Below are positions 40,671-50,300 of a stretch of 64,000 bases of DNA, piece by piece. The position numbers and the translations under genes are program-made. The notes below the pieces were generated by a model that worked only from the letters and a program-made list of their open reading frames with translations, ran no database searches and was not told where the DNA came from. Position 1 is the first letter of the stretch; the number at the start of each line of letters is the position of its first letter. Source of the DNA: Polaromonas sp. JS666 (GTDB lineage Bacteria; Pseudomonadota; Gammaproteobacteria; Burkholderiales; Burkholderiaceae_C); the NCBI RefSeq assembly GCF_000013865.1, contig NC_007948.1, forward strand, positions 4,216,001-4,280,000. Reading direction: 5' to 3'.

Positions 40671-43600
40671 ATGACCGACCTGTCCGCAGAATACAAGGCC
40701 CTCGCCAGTTACCGCCCCACGCACAAGGTGCGCTTTGTCACGGCGGCCTCGCTGTTTGACGGTCACGATGCCGCCATCAACATCATGCGGCGCATCCTGC
40801 AAAGCATGGGCGCCGAGGTGATCCACCTGGGCCACAACCGCAGCGTGGAGGAAGTCGTCACGGCCGCGCTGCAGGAGGACGCACAGGGCATTGCCATCAG
40901 CTCCTACCAGGGCGGGCACGTCGAGTACTTCAAGTACATGGTCGATCTGCTCAAAAGCCGTGGCGGTGAACACATCCAGGTCTTTGGCGGCGGTGGCGGT
41001 GTCATCGTGCCGCCCGAAATCCGTGAGCTGCAGGCCTATGGCGTCACGCGCATCTACAGCCCCGAAGACGGCCAGAAGATGGGGCTGGCGGGCATGATCG
41101 GCGAGATGGTGATGCGCTGCGACCAGGACCTGACCGGCTTTGCTCCCAAGGACATCAAAGCCATTGAAGGCCATGGCGAGATGAACTGGCGCGCGCTGGC
41201 GCAACTCATCACCGCGCTTGAAAACGAGAAGGCCAATCCGGCGCTAGTGGAGGCCCTGCGGGCGCAGGCTGCCACCAAAAAGATACCGGTACTGGGCATT
41301 ACCGGCACCGGCGGCGCCGGCAAGTCATCACTGACGGACGAGTTGATTCGCCGTCTGCGGCTGGACCAGAACGACCGGCTGCGCGTGGCCGTGATCTCCA
41401 TCGACCCGTCCCGCCGCAAGAGCGGCGGCGCCCTGCTCGGCGACCGCATCCGCATGAATGCCATCAACCCCTGGACTGTGGCGTCTTCGCAAGCTCAAGC
41501 CGCCGGGCCGGCTTTGCCGGACGGCAGGCGGGCGGCCCCCTCGGGGGGCAGCGAACCACACGCAGTGGGGAGCGTGGGGGCTCGTGTCTTCATGCGTTCG
41601 CTGGCTACCCGCGAATTCGGCAGCGAGATCAGCAAGGCGCTGCCCGAGGTGATTGCCGCCTGCAAGGCCGCGGGCTTTGACCTGATCGTCGTCGAAACGT
41701 CCGGCATTGGCCAGGGCGATGCCGCCATCGTGCCGCATGTCGATGTGCCCATGTATGTGATGACGCCCGAGTTCGGCGCGGCCAGCCAGCTCGAGAAAAT
41801 CGACATGCTGGACTTTGCCGAGTTTGTGGCCATCAACAAGTTCGACCGCAAGGGCTCGCTCGATGCCCTGCGTGATGTCTCCAAGCAGGTGCAGCGCAAC
41901 AAGGAAGCCTGGACCACGCCGGCCGACCAGATGCCGGTCTTTGGCACCATGGCTGCACGTTTCAATGACGACGGCGTCACCGCGCTGTACCAGGCGCTCA
42001 AGCCGCGCCTGGCCGCGCTGGGCCTGCCGCTTGAGCAGGGCGGCCTGCCGGTGGTGGAAGTCCGCCACAGCACCAATCAGACGCCGGTGGTCCCCGCAGC
42101 GCGCACGCGTTACCTGGCCGAGATCAGCGACACGGTGCGCGGCTACAAGAAACGGGCCCGCGAGCAGGCCAGGCTGGCCCGCGAAGTCCAGCAACTGCAG
42201 GCCGCCGCCGCCATGCTCAAGGTCGACAAGCCCGATCGCGCGCCCGCCGCCGAGGCCGCGCTCGACCTGGCGGGCCAGCGCAAGGCGCGCATGGATGCCG
42301 ATGCGCGGCGCCTGCTGGCCCAGTGGCCCGACATGCAAAAAGCCTATGCGGGTGATGAATACGTGGTGAAGATCCGCGACAAGGAAATCCGCACGGCACT
42401 CACCACCCAATCGCTCTCGGGCACCACCATCCGCAAGGTCTGCCTGCCCAAGTATGAAGACCACGGCGAGACGCTCCAGTGGCTGATGCTCGACAACGTG
42501 CCCGGCAGCTATCCCTACACGGCCGGCACCTTCGCCTTCAAGCGCGAGGGCGAAGACCCGACCCGCATGTTTGCCGGCGAGGGCGATGCCTTCCGCACGA
42601 ATACGCGCTTCAAGCTGCTGAGTGAGGGCATGGCCGCCAAGCGCCTGTCCACCGCTTTTGACTCGGTGACGCTGTACGGTAACGACCCCGCCGTGCGCCC
42701 CGACATTTACGGCAAGGTCGGCAACTCGGGCGTGAGCATTGCCACGCTGGACGACATGAAAGTGCTCTACGACGGCTTCGACCTGTGCAGCCCCAGCACC
42801 TCCGTGAGCATGACCATCAACGGCCCGGCGCCGACCATCCTGGCGATGTTCATGAACACCGCCATCGACCAGAACCTGGAGAAATTCAGGGTCGACAACG
42901 GGCGCCAGCCCACCGACACCGAAGCCGCCAAGATCCGCGAATGGGTGCTGGCCAATGTGCGCGGCACGGTGCAGGCCGACATCCTGAAGGAAGACCAGGG
43001 CCAGAACACCTGCATCTTCTCGACCGAGTTCAGCCTGAAGGTGATGGGCGACATCGCAGAGTACTTCGTGCACCACAACGTGCGCAACTTCTACAGCGTT
43101 TCCATCAGCGGCTACCACATCGCCGAAGCCGGCGCCAACCCGATTTCGCAGCTGGCCTTCACACTGTCCAACGGCTTCACCTTCGTTGAAGCCTACCTGG
43201 CGCGCGGCATGCACATTGACGACTTCGCGCCCAACCTGAGCTTTTTCTTCAGCAACGGCATGGACCCGGAGTACACCGTGATGGGCCGCGTCGCGCGCCG
43301 CATCTGGGCGGTGGCGATGAAGGAAAAATACGGCGCCAACGAGCGCAGCCAGAAGCTCAAATACCACATCCAGACCTCGGGCCGCAGCCTGCACGCGCAG
43401 GAAATCCAGTTCAACGACATCCGCACCACGCTGCAGGCCCTGATTGCCATTTACGACAACTGCAACAGCCTGCACACCAACGCCTTTGACGAAGCCATCA
43501 CCACGCCGACCGAAGAGTCGGTGCGCCGCGCGATGGCCATCCAGCTCATCATCAACCGCGAATGGGGTCTGGCCAAGAACGAGAACCCCTCGCAGGGCGC

Positions 43601-44060
43601 TTTCATCATCGAAGAGCTGACCGAGCTGCTGGAAGAAGCCGTGCTGCTGGAGTTCGAGCGCATCGCCGAGCGCGGCGGCGTGCTGGGCGCGATGGAGACC
43701 GGCTACCAGCGCGGCCGCATCCAGGACGAGTCGATGCACTACGAGATGCTCAAGCACACCGGCGAGCTGCCCATCATCGGCGTCAATACCTTTCGCAACC
43801 CGCATGGCGAAGTGGTGCAGGACAAGCTGGAGCTGGCGCGCTCGACCGACGAAGAAAAGCAGAGCCAGCTGAAAAGGCTGGAAGCGTTCCACCAGCTCCA
43901 CGCCAGCGAATCACCGGCCATGCTCAAGCGCCTTCAGCAGGCCGTGATTGAAAACCGTAACGTGTTCGAAGTGCTGATGGAGGCCGTGCGGGTCTGCTCG
44001 CTGGGGCAGATCACCAATGCGCTGTTTGAGGTGGGCGGGCAGTACCGGCGCAATATGTGA
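40671..44060 (+). CDS. icmF: Fused isobutyryl-CoA mutase (IcmF), carrying an in-frame repeat insertion
   Basis: 1129 residues from the ATG at 40671 (GGAG upstream). Domain order: B12-binding domain (about 15-150, [35 protein letters not shown]); MeaI-type GTPase chaperone (about 200-450, P-loop [52 protein letters not shown]); linker; and the mutase substrate domain (about 560-1129). It interconverts isobutyryl- and n-butyryl-CoA using adenosylcobalamin, with the G domain guarding cofactor loading. Known IcmF proteins are near 1090 residues. The excess lies at about 271-304, between [10 protein letters not shown] and [10 protein letters not shown], and is an inverted copy of a dispersed intergenic repeat. 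Confidence 0.95.
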   Translation: MTDLSAEYKALASYRPTHKVRFVTAASLFDGHDAAINIMRRILQSMGAEVIHLGHNRSVEEVVTAALQEDAQGIAISSYQGGHVEYFKYMVDLLKSRGGEHIQVFGGGGGVIVPPEIRELQAYGVTRIYSPEDGQKMGLAGMIGEMVMRCDQDLTGFAPKDIKAIEGHGEMNWRALAQLITALENEKANPALVEALRAQAATKKIPVLGITGTGGAGKSSLTDELIRRLRLDQNDRLRVAVISIDPSRRKSGGALLGDRIRMNAINPWTVASSQAQAAGPALPDGRRAAPSGGSEPHAVGSVGARVFMRSLATREFGSEISKALPEVIAACKAAGFDLIVVETSGIGQGDAAIVPHVDVPMYVMTPEFGAASQLEKIDMLDFAEFVAINKFDRKGSLDALRDVSKQVQRNKEAWTTPADQMPVFGTMAARFNDDGVTALYQALKPRLAALGLPLEQGGLPVVEVRHSTNQTPVVPAARTRYLAEISDTVRGYKKRAREQARLAREVQQLQAAAAMLKVDKPDRAPAAEAALDLAGQRKARMDADARRLLAQWPDMQKAYAGDEYVVKIRDKEIRTALTTQSLSGTTIRKVCLPKYEDHGETLQWLMLDNVPGSYPYTAGTFAFKREGEDPTRMFAGEGDAFRTNTRFKLLSEGMAAKRLSTAFDSVTLYGNDPAVRPDIYGKVGNSGVSIATLDDMKVLYDGFDLCSPSTSVSMTINGPAPTILAMFMNTAIDQNLEKFRVDNGRQPTDTEAAKIREWVLANVRGTVQADILKEDQGQNTCIFSTEFSLKVMGDIAEYFVHHNVRNFYSVSISGYHIAEAGANPISQLAFTLSNGFTFVEAYLARGMHIDDFAPNLSFFFSNGMDPEYTVMGRVARRIWAVAMKEKYGANERSQKLKYHIQTSGRSLHAQEIQFNDIRTTLQALIAIYDNCNSLHTNAFDEAITTPTEESVRRAMAIQLIINREWGLAKNENPSQGAFIIEELTELLEEAVLLEFERIAERGGVLGAMETGYQRGRIQDESMHYEMLKHTGELPIIGVNTFRNPHGEVVQDKLELARSTDEEKQSQLKRLEAFHQLHASESPAMLKRLQQAVIENRNVFEVLMEAVRVCSLGQITNALFEVGGQYRRNM
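41490..41583 (-). repeat. Dispersed repeat inserted in frame within icmF
   Basis: Read on the minus strand this gives AGCCCCCACGCTCCCCACTG, CGTGTGGTTCGCTGCCCCCC, GAGGGGGC, then CGTCCGGCAAAGCCGG. This is nearly the sequence of the intergenic copy at 24736 (GCCCCCACGCTTTTCACTGC ... GGTCTGGCGAAGCCAG). In the icmF frame it encodes a low-complexity Ala/Gly/Ser/Pro-rich peptide. GTCTTC occurs near both edges (41483 and 41586). No stop codon is introduced. Confidence 0.88.
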
Positions 44061-44092
44061 GCGGGCGCAGGCCGGAGTTCGCGGCCAAATTT

Positions 44093-44108
44093 GCTATTTT
44101 TCAATAGC
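44093..44108. repeat. Short GCTAT/ATAGC hairpin after icmF
   Basis: GCTATTTTTCAATAGC, 33 bp past the icmF stop; same family as 3367 and 10964. It has no T-run, so it is a weak terminator candidate. The rest of 44061-44317 shows no gene. Confidence 0.55.
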
Positions 44109-44317
44109 ACAAGGCACTGACAGCTCCTGGGCCGGAGGCATCCATGCCTGCTGATTTTTCAAGCGGCGCACGCCGCTGAAGTCATGGCTGGCCTCCTGGC
44201 AGCCACCCCTCTGCGCAATCTCCCCGGCAGCGGCCAAAAATAAAGCCGGGCTCCTGCACTGGGCAGAAGCAACCGGCTGCTAGCCTGTTAACCAGACCTC
44301 AGGAAGACCGGGAGGGC

Positions 44318-44482
44318 TTAGCCGCCCTTTTTGGGGCGCTTGCCAGGGTTCTTCTTGCTGCGGGTAGCGGTACCGCGCTCCAGGCTGACCTTCTGGCCAC
44401 GGCCAGAGGTGAGGGTGTAGCCTTTGGGGGGCACGGGTTTGGGGGCGCAGATGTCGGCTTCGACTTTGATTTTTTTAGGCAT
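44318..44482 (-). CDS. Small basic protein, 54 residues, function unknown
   Basis: The frame MPKKIKVEADICAPKPVPPK, GYTLTSGRGQKVSLERGTAT, RSKKNPGKRPKKGG is preceded by CGGAG eight bases upstream of the ATG. About 30 percent of residues are Lys or Arg, concentrated at the C-terminus (RSKKNPGKRPKKGG), suggesting nucleic-acid contact. The coding sense is supported by the ribosome-binding site and a synonymous-looking GC third-position pattern. I do not recognise the family. It stands alone between hairpin C and icmF, on the opposite strand to icmF. Confidence 0.65.
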   Translation of the reverse strand: MPKKIKVEADICAPKPVPPKGYTLTSGRGQKVSLERGTATRSKKNPGKRPKKGG

Positions 44483-44593
44483 GGAAGACTCCGGTTAAAA
44501 ATGGCTGAACCTGCAATTTTATGCCACCCTGCGGCAGGGCCCGGAAGCCCGGGCGCATAAGCACCGCCGGGCTTTTATTTGCCCCGTCGCCGC

Positions 44594-44757
44594 CAGTGTG
44601 GTGTTGCACGCTATCCGGCACCTAAAACCGCGTCTTTTCGTCCATGGCGGCGTTGCAAATCCGCGCAATAGCGGGGCTATTGCTGTGGTTTGCGCCTTGC
44701 CCTGACCAAAAATTCATCGGTTTTATGGGTGCCGTCAAGCATGCAACACCACACTAG
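44594..44757. repeat. Long hairpin element C
   Basis: Arms: AGTGTGGTGTTGCACGC ... GGCACC.TAAAACCG at 44595-44630 and, complemented, CTAGTGTGGTGTTGCATGC ... GGCACCCATAAAACCG from the right end. The core (44652-44696, 45 bp, inverted relative to A and B) reads on the minus strand GGCGCAAACCACAGC, AATAGC CCC GCTATT, GCGGATTTGCAAC. The right end contains the TAG stop of the aldo/keto reductase gene. Confidence 0.87.
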
Positions 44758-45596
44758 ATCATTTCAAGCGCGATGGGGCCGGACGGCGGACGGAAAAGCG
44801 CGTCAAGTTCCGCGAGCTGCTCGCCACTCAGCGCCATGTCTGCCGCGGCGATGTTTTCCGTCAGCCGGTCCGGGTGGCTGGTCTTGGGGATGGCCATGAC
44901 GCCGTCCCGGGCCAGCAGCCAGGCCAGCGCAGCCTGCGCGGGCCGCATGCCGTGGCGCTGCGCGAAGCCGGTCAGTCCGGGCTGGCGCAGCAGCCGGGAC
45001 TGCTCGATGGGTGAGTAGGCCATCACCGGGATGTGGCGTTCGTGCAGCCAGGGCAGCAAATCCCATTCAATGCCGCGGCGCGTCAGGTTGTAGAGCAGCT
45101 GGTTGGTCTGCACGCCGTGGCCGCCGGGCAAGGACCACAACTCCTCCATGTCGGAGATATCCAGGTTGCTGACACCATAGTGGCGAATCTTGCCGGCTTG
45201 CTGCAGGGCCTGAAAAGCGCGCAGGGTTTCGGCCAGCGGAACATTGCCGCGCCAATGCAGCAGGTACAGATCGATGCGGTCGGTTTTCAGGCGGCGCAGA
45301 CTGCGCTCGCAAGCCGCCTGCGCGCCAGCAAACGAGGCATTGTGCGGATAGACCTTGGTGACCAGAAAGGCCTCGTCGCGACGCCCCTGGATCGCCTCGC
45401 CCACCAGCGCTTCCGCCAGGCCTTCGCCATACATTTCGGCGGTATCGACGAGCGTGCAGCCCAAATCAAGGCCCCGCCTGAGCGTGGCGAGCTCCTGGGC
45501 TCGCCGCCCAAGTGTCTCCCCCATGCACCAGGTACCCATTCCCAATGCCGGCACGGCTTCGCCACAAGGCAGCAATACGCTTTTCATGACAGCCAT
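44754..45596 (-). CDS. Aldo/keto reductase
   Basis: 280 residues (a second ATG three codons in may be used). The family tetrad is visible: Asp51 and Tyr56 in LVDTAEMYGEG, Lys in AFLVTKVYPHN (about 81) and His in LYLLHWRGNVP (about 114). NAD(P)H-binding residues lie in VMAIPKTSHPDRLTENI near the C-terminus. It reduces aldehydes or ketones. It resembles the YeaE/2,5-diketogluconate reductase branch. Substrate unknown. The stop lies at the edge of hairpin C. Confidence 0.93.
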   Translation of the reverse strand: MAVMKSVLLPCGEAVPALGMGTWCMGETLGRRAQELATLRRGLDLGCTLVDTAEMYGEGLAEALVGEAIQGRRDEAFLVTKVYPHNASFAGAQAACERSLRRLKTDRIDLYLLHWRGNVPLAETLRAFQALQQAGKIRHYGVSNLDISDMEELWSLPGGHGVQTNQLLYNLTRRGIEWDLLPWLHERHIPVMAYSPIEQSRLLRQPGLTGFAQRHGMRPAQAALAWLLARDGVMAIPKTSHPDRLTENIAAADMALSGEQLAELDALFRPPSGPIALEMI

Positions 45597-45794
45597 GGTA
45601 GCGCCGCATCGCGCCGTACCGGCTCCGGGACAAGAAATATCCGGCCTGCGCGCGCCGAACTGATTAATGCGTTGGCGGAATCAATCCCGCCCGAAGAAAT
45701 CATGGTTTCGTTGGCGCCCCACCGTAGCATTGCGTTGGCTTTCAATGCGCAACCCGCAACCGCCGCAATCATCACGATAACGATGGAGACGCCC

Positions 45795-46106
45795 ATGAAG
45801 ATCATCCGCAGCAAGGACTTCACCGCAGACCGCGCTTGGGGCGCCATGACGGTCGCCAACATGAACGGCATCACCACCCGGCTGCACTGGACCGACCAGC
45901 CCTACAAGTGGCACGTCAACGATGGCGAAGAGGTTTTCGCCGTGCTGGATGGCCGGGTCGAAATGCGTTACCGCGATGCCGGCGGCCAGTGCTCGGTCAT
46001 GCTGGAGACCGGCGACATTTTCTTCGCCAGCGCGGGCACCGCCCATGTGGCGGCGCCTGTGGGTGCCGCGCGGGTTCTGGTGGTGGAAGTTGAGAACAGC
46101 GACTGA
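45795..46106 (+). CDS. Small cupin-domain protein
   Basis: 103 residues from the ATG at 45795 with GGAGA upstream. A single cupin barrel: YKWHVNDGEEVFAVLDGRVE supplies the His and Glu of motif 1, and LETGDIFFASAGTAHVAAPV the motif 2 His. Metal-dependent binding or isomerase function is possible. In similar genomes such proteins are annotated only as cupins. No operon partner. Confidence 0.88.
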   Translation: MKIIRSKDFTADRAWGAMTVANMNGITTRLHWTDQPYKWHVNDGEEVFAVLDGRVEMRYRDAGGQCSVMLETGDIFFASAGTAHVAAPVGAARVLVVEVENSD

Positions 46107-46136
46107 GGAAAAGGCAGGAGCAAAGGCACCTTGCGG

Positions 46137-47207
46137 TCACGAAGCCGCGGACAGCGGGAGGTTCACCAGCAGGTTCTGCGGCTTCAACCTGACCACGCCA
46201 TCGGCGCTCATCATGAGCCCCAGGTAAACCGGCTTGCCCGCCACGTCGGCACGCATCTCACGCGGATCCGCGAACTCCAGCCGGAACAGGCTCACCAGCC
46301 GCTGCAGGCGGTCGGGGGCGACGTCCCGGCCTTCATACAAATCGTTGAGCAGGGCCGTCGCCTCCGCATCCAGCCCCACATGCCAGCGCCAGGCTTCGTC
46401 GTCCACCTTTTGCACGGGTGTGATGGTGACGGCCACCCCCAGAAAATGCCGCACCCATTTTTGCAGCACGCTCGCCAGCGCCTTCAGGCCCGAACGGGCC
46501 CGGGTCATGGTCAGTACCAGGCCGTGGCTCAGGTCGTTGCTGACTTCGTGGGTCAGGTCGAGCAGATAGGCGTAGCGATCCACCTGCTGCCAATAGTCGG
46601 GCGCATTGTCATCACTGAGCACGCGCACCTCGACATCGCGTAGCGGCGCCTTCGCTTCCGCGAGAAAGCGCCCGATATCGCCGAGGCCGCCCGTCTCGTT
46701 GAGCAGGTCCAGCGTTTCACGGTCGCCGCTCAGCACCTGCCCGCCCTCCGTGCTGATGCGCTGGCTGCGAAACAGCATCTCGCCAGCGCGCACTTCGTAG
46801 GCATCGGTGGAGTCATCCAGCAAGTTGCGCGTGATGGCCTGGGCCAGCAGGTCGATGAAAAGCGGCGGTATGTTGATCTGGCCCATGCCGTCGCGGGGGA
46901 AGAGACTCAGGTAGTAGGCTTCCAGCGTGCCGGCAGCCAGCAGGCCGTCGCGAAAGCGCAGAAACAGCCTGTAGCTGTCGCGGGCATCGGCATCCTGCAA
47001 GGCCTGTAGTTCGGGCTCAGCCACCGGGCGGGATGGTGCGGCGAGCAAAGCCTCGTGCAATGCGCGCTCGGCAGTGCAGGATTCCGGCACCAGCGCCAGC
47101 TCAGGGCGGCTCAGAAACAGGCGCAGGTAATCGTCGGCAGGTACCAGCCAGCCGCAGGCATTGCGGTGGAGCGTGCTGAAGCCGCAGGACGGCCAGAAGT
47201 TTTGCAT
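46137..47207 (-). CDS. Conserved protein of unknown function (possibly DUF6352)
   Basis: 356 residues, no signal peptide or TM segment. It begins MQNFWPSCGFSTLHRNACGW, has LVPADDYLRLFLSRPELALV, a helix-rich middle (INIPPLFIDLLAQAITRNLL) and FRSQRISTEGGQVLSGDRET. The last third is WQQVDRYAYLLDLTHEVSND, LVLTMTRARSGLKALASVLQ, VHFLG-like and PVYLGLMMSADGVVRLKP. I recall near-identical hypothetical proteins in Burkholderiales only. No catalytic motif is recognised. It is convergent with the cupin gene (30-bp gap). Confidence 0.75.
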   Translation of the reverse strand: MQNFWPSCGFSTLHRNACGWLVPADDYLRLFLSRPELALVPESCTAERALHEALLAAPSRPVAEPELQALQDADARDSYRLFLRFRDGLLAAGTLEAYYLSLFPRDGMGQINIPPLFIDLLAQAITRNLLDDSTDAYEVRAGEMLFRSQRISTEGGQVLSGDRETLDLLNETGGLGDIGRFLAEAKAPLRDVEVRVLSDDNAPDYWQQVDRYAYLLDLTHEVSNDLSHGLVLTMTRARSGLKALASVLQKWVRHFLGVAVTITPVQKVDDEAWRWHVGLDAEATALLNDLYEGRDVAPDRLQRLVSLFRLEFADPREMRADVAGKPVYLGLMMSADGVVRLKPQNLLVNLPLSAAS

Positions 47208-47387
47208 GAAGCAATCGTCTCACATCACACGGCTTGCCAGATTGCCTTATTTTTGAGCAGCATGCCTGGCCCGAAAAATACGGGCCCGCCCCTATTTTCA
47301 TGACCCCTCGCTACGGCGACGGGCCCGCTTGCCATCCCGCCGGACCGGAAGCGGGAGCAAGGGCGAATTTCCTGGCGTCCTCGCGCC

Positions 47388-50300
47388 CTAATGCTCATCC
47401 ACTGCGCCGCGCAGGCGTGACACCGTCCCCGGCAAGTCTTGCCAGGCGGGTTCTGCCGGCGCGTAGCGGCTGCGCATGTACGCAGCCAGCGCTTCAATCT
47501 GGGTGTCGTCCAGGCTGTGGCGGAACGCCGGCATGAAGCCGATGTCCGCTGCGGCGGGAGACCGGATCCCACTCAGGATCACGCGAATCAAATTGTCGGG
47601 CCGCTCACTGTGCAGCTTGCTGTTGAGGGCCAGCGGCGTATTCACGCCCAGCAGCCTGGGCCCTTCCCCGTCGTGGTGACAGGATGCGCACGCGCCGTTG
47701 AACAGGCGCTGGCCCGGGCCCAGCAAACCGCCAGCAGACTTCTGCGCGGACAAGACCACCTGCCTGGCGCGCTCGGCACTCGCAGGCTCGGACGCAGGTT
47801 CGGTAAAAGACGCCAGATAGGTGGCCATCGCCCGGATGTCCTCGTCGGGCAATACGGACAACTCCTTGACAACAGGCCCCATCGGGCCGGCGGCAATACC
47901 ATGCTGCGGGGTGTAGCCCTGGCGAAGATAACGGTACAACTCTGCGGCAGTCCAGGGCACGGGTGCACGCGACAGCGCCGTCAGCGCAGGCGCTTCCCAG
48001 CCATCGACCATGGCCCCGCCCAGAAAGGCTTTGCCGCCGCGCTCGGCGCCAAAGGCATTGCGCGGCGTATGGCAGGCCCCGCAATGGCCCAGGCCGTTGA
48101 CCAGGTAGGCGCCGCGGTTCCACTCAACCGTTTGGGTCGGGCTCACCTGGTACGGGGCCGGATCGTGGAACAGTGCATTCCAGCCTGCCATCAAAGGGCG
48201 CACGCTGTAGGGAAAGGTCAGCCGGGTGGCCGGTGGCTCCGAGCGCACGGCAGGCTGGGCCATCAAATAGGCATACAGCGCGGTCAGGTCTTCATCGCTG
48301 GTTTTGGCGAATGCCGTATAGGGAAACGCCGGATACAGATGGTGGCCGTCGCGCGAAATGCCCTCACGCATGGCGCGCTGAAAGGCGCTGAACGACCACA
48401 GGCCTATGCCGGTATCGACATCGGGCGTGAGGTTGGTCGTGACAATCTTGCCGAAAGGGGTGTCCATGGCCCGTCCGCCGGCGTTGGGGATGCCGCCCGG
48501 CGCCGTATGGCACACCACGCAATCGCCCGCGGCAGCGAGTTGGCGGCCCCGCTCCAGGGTGGCCGCCGTGTAAATGGACGCACCGCTGGGCAGCACCGGC
48601 GCAATTGCCGGGCGCCAGCCCACCAGGGCCGCAGCCACGCCAAAGATGCCGGCCAGCAATGCGCCAGTCCTGGACCACCAGCCCCGCCCTTTGGGCCATG
48701 CCGCGCCCTCCGGCGGGCGGGCCAAGGGCCGTCCCGTCAGTGCGGGTGGTGCCACCGGCTCGCTTTCTTGCGATGGGTTGAGCGCAGCACGAACCACTTC
48801 CGGTGTAAACGGCGGCTGGCGAAAGCGCACGCCGGTGGCATCAAAGATCGCATTGGCGATGGCCGCAGTGCCCGGCACCGAGGCCGATTCGCCGGCACCC
48901 AGCGGGGGCTCGCCGGGGCGCGCCATGGTCACGACCTCAATCACCGGCACGTCCCTGAAACTCAGTATGGGGTATGCGCCCCATTCCAGGCTGGCCACGG
49001 TATTGGTTTTCGGGCTCAAGGTGACCTGCTCGGTCAAGGCGCGGCTGGTGGTCTGCACCACATTGCCGTGAATCTGATGCTGGACCCCGGCCGGGTTGAT
49101 CAGGGTGCCGGCATCGTGCCCCACCACGACGCGCCTGACATGAACCTCGCCCGTTTTGCGGTTGACCTCGACATCGGCGACCCAGGCGGCCCAGGCAGCG
49201 CCAAACCCCGGCCATTTGCTGTGCATATAGCGGGCATAGGCGACGCCCTGGCCATGCACGATGTCTGCCGGTTCTCCTTGCCGCAAGGCTTGTTGCTGCG
49301 GCTGCGTATGAACCCTCCAGCCGGCCCGCTCAGCGGTTGCCCGCACCAGCTCGGCGGCACGTGGCTCTGTCAGATAACGCAGGCGAAACTCCACCGGATC
49401 AACGCCAGCAGCGGTGGCCAGCTCGTCGATATAGGACTCGTGCGCAAACGAGTTGGGCAGCGCAGAGACCCCGCGCAGCCACGAGGCGCGCAGCATGGGC
49501 GGCATGTCATTGACGGTGACGCGCAGGTTGTCGTAGTCGTACGGCGGGCGGGCGGTGCGGTCGCCCATTTCATAAGCCTGCGCGACCGGCTCTATGGTTC
49601 TGGTGAGCAGCAGCGCCAATGTGGGGGCACCGTTTGATGGATACGAGGTCTGAAAGTCATACGCTGCGACCGAACCGTCTTCGTTCAGTCCGCCATTGAC
49701 CTGCATCAGCTGGGCAGCACCCTTGGGTTCCCAGGCATGTTCCTGTTCGCGCGTCAATTGCACGCGCACCGGGCTGCCGACCGCACGCGACAGCAAGGCG
49801 GCGTCCGCGGCCACATCGTCGGCACAGTTTCGTCCGTAGCAGCCGGCGGCTTCCATGCGGATGACGTCGATGTCGACATCCGCAAGGCCCGTCAGGCGCG
49901 ACAGGTCGGCCCGCAGCACATGGGGGTTTTGGCTTCCGGCCCATACCGTCATGCGGTCCTGTTGCCAGTCGGCGACCGCGCACGAAGGCCCGATGGAGCC
50001 GTGCATCTGGTAGGGCCAGACATAGTTGCGTGGCATGACCTGCGTTGCGCCCGCCATCGCGGCATCCACATCGCCTTCGTCGACGAGCTTGCGCTGCGTC
50101 GCCGGGTTGCTGCGAATGGCGTGTTCGAGGTCGTTGAGGTTGGTCAGGCCCGGCCAATGCTTCCATTGCACAGCCAGCTCACGCAGGGCCTGTTCGGCGT
50201 GTTCCTCCCGCTCCGCGACAATGCCGACGAAGTCGCGAATCACGACTACCGCGCGAATACCGGGAATATGCGCAATCGAGGACTCGTCCACCGACTCCAG

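Noticed and set aside
41328-43901. Open frame of 857 codons on the minus strand opposite icmF
   Set aside because: It is antisense to a strongly supported gene, rich in His/Gly/Val/Arg as expected from the complement of high-GC codons, and has no family signature.
47439-49637. Open frame of 732 codons on the plus strand opposite the nicB-like gene
   Set aside because: It mirrors the molybdenum hydroxylase codons and shows no domain; compositional artefact of GC-rich third positions.
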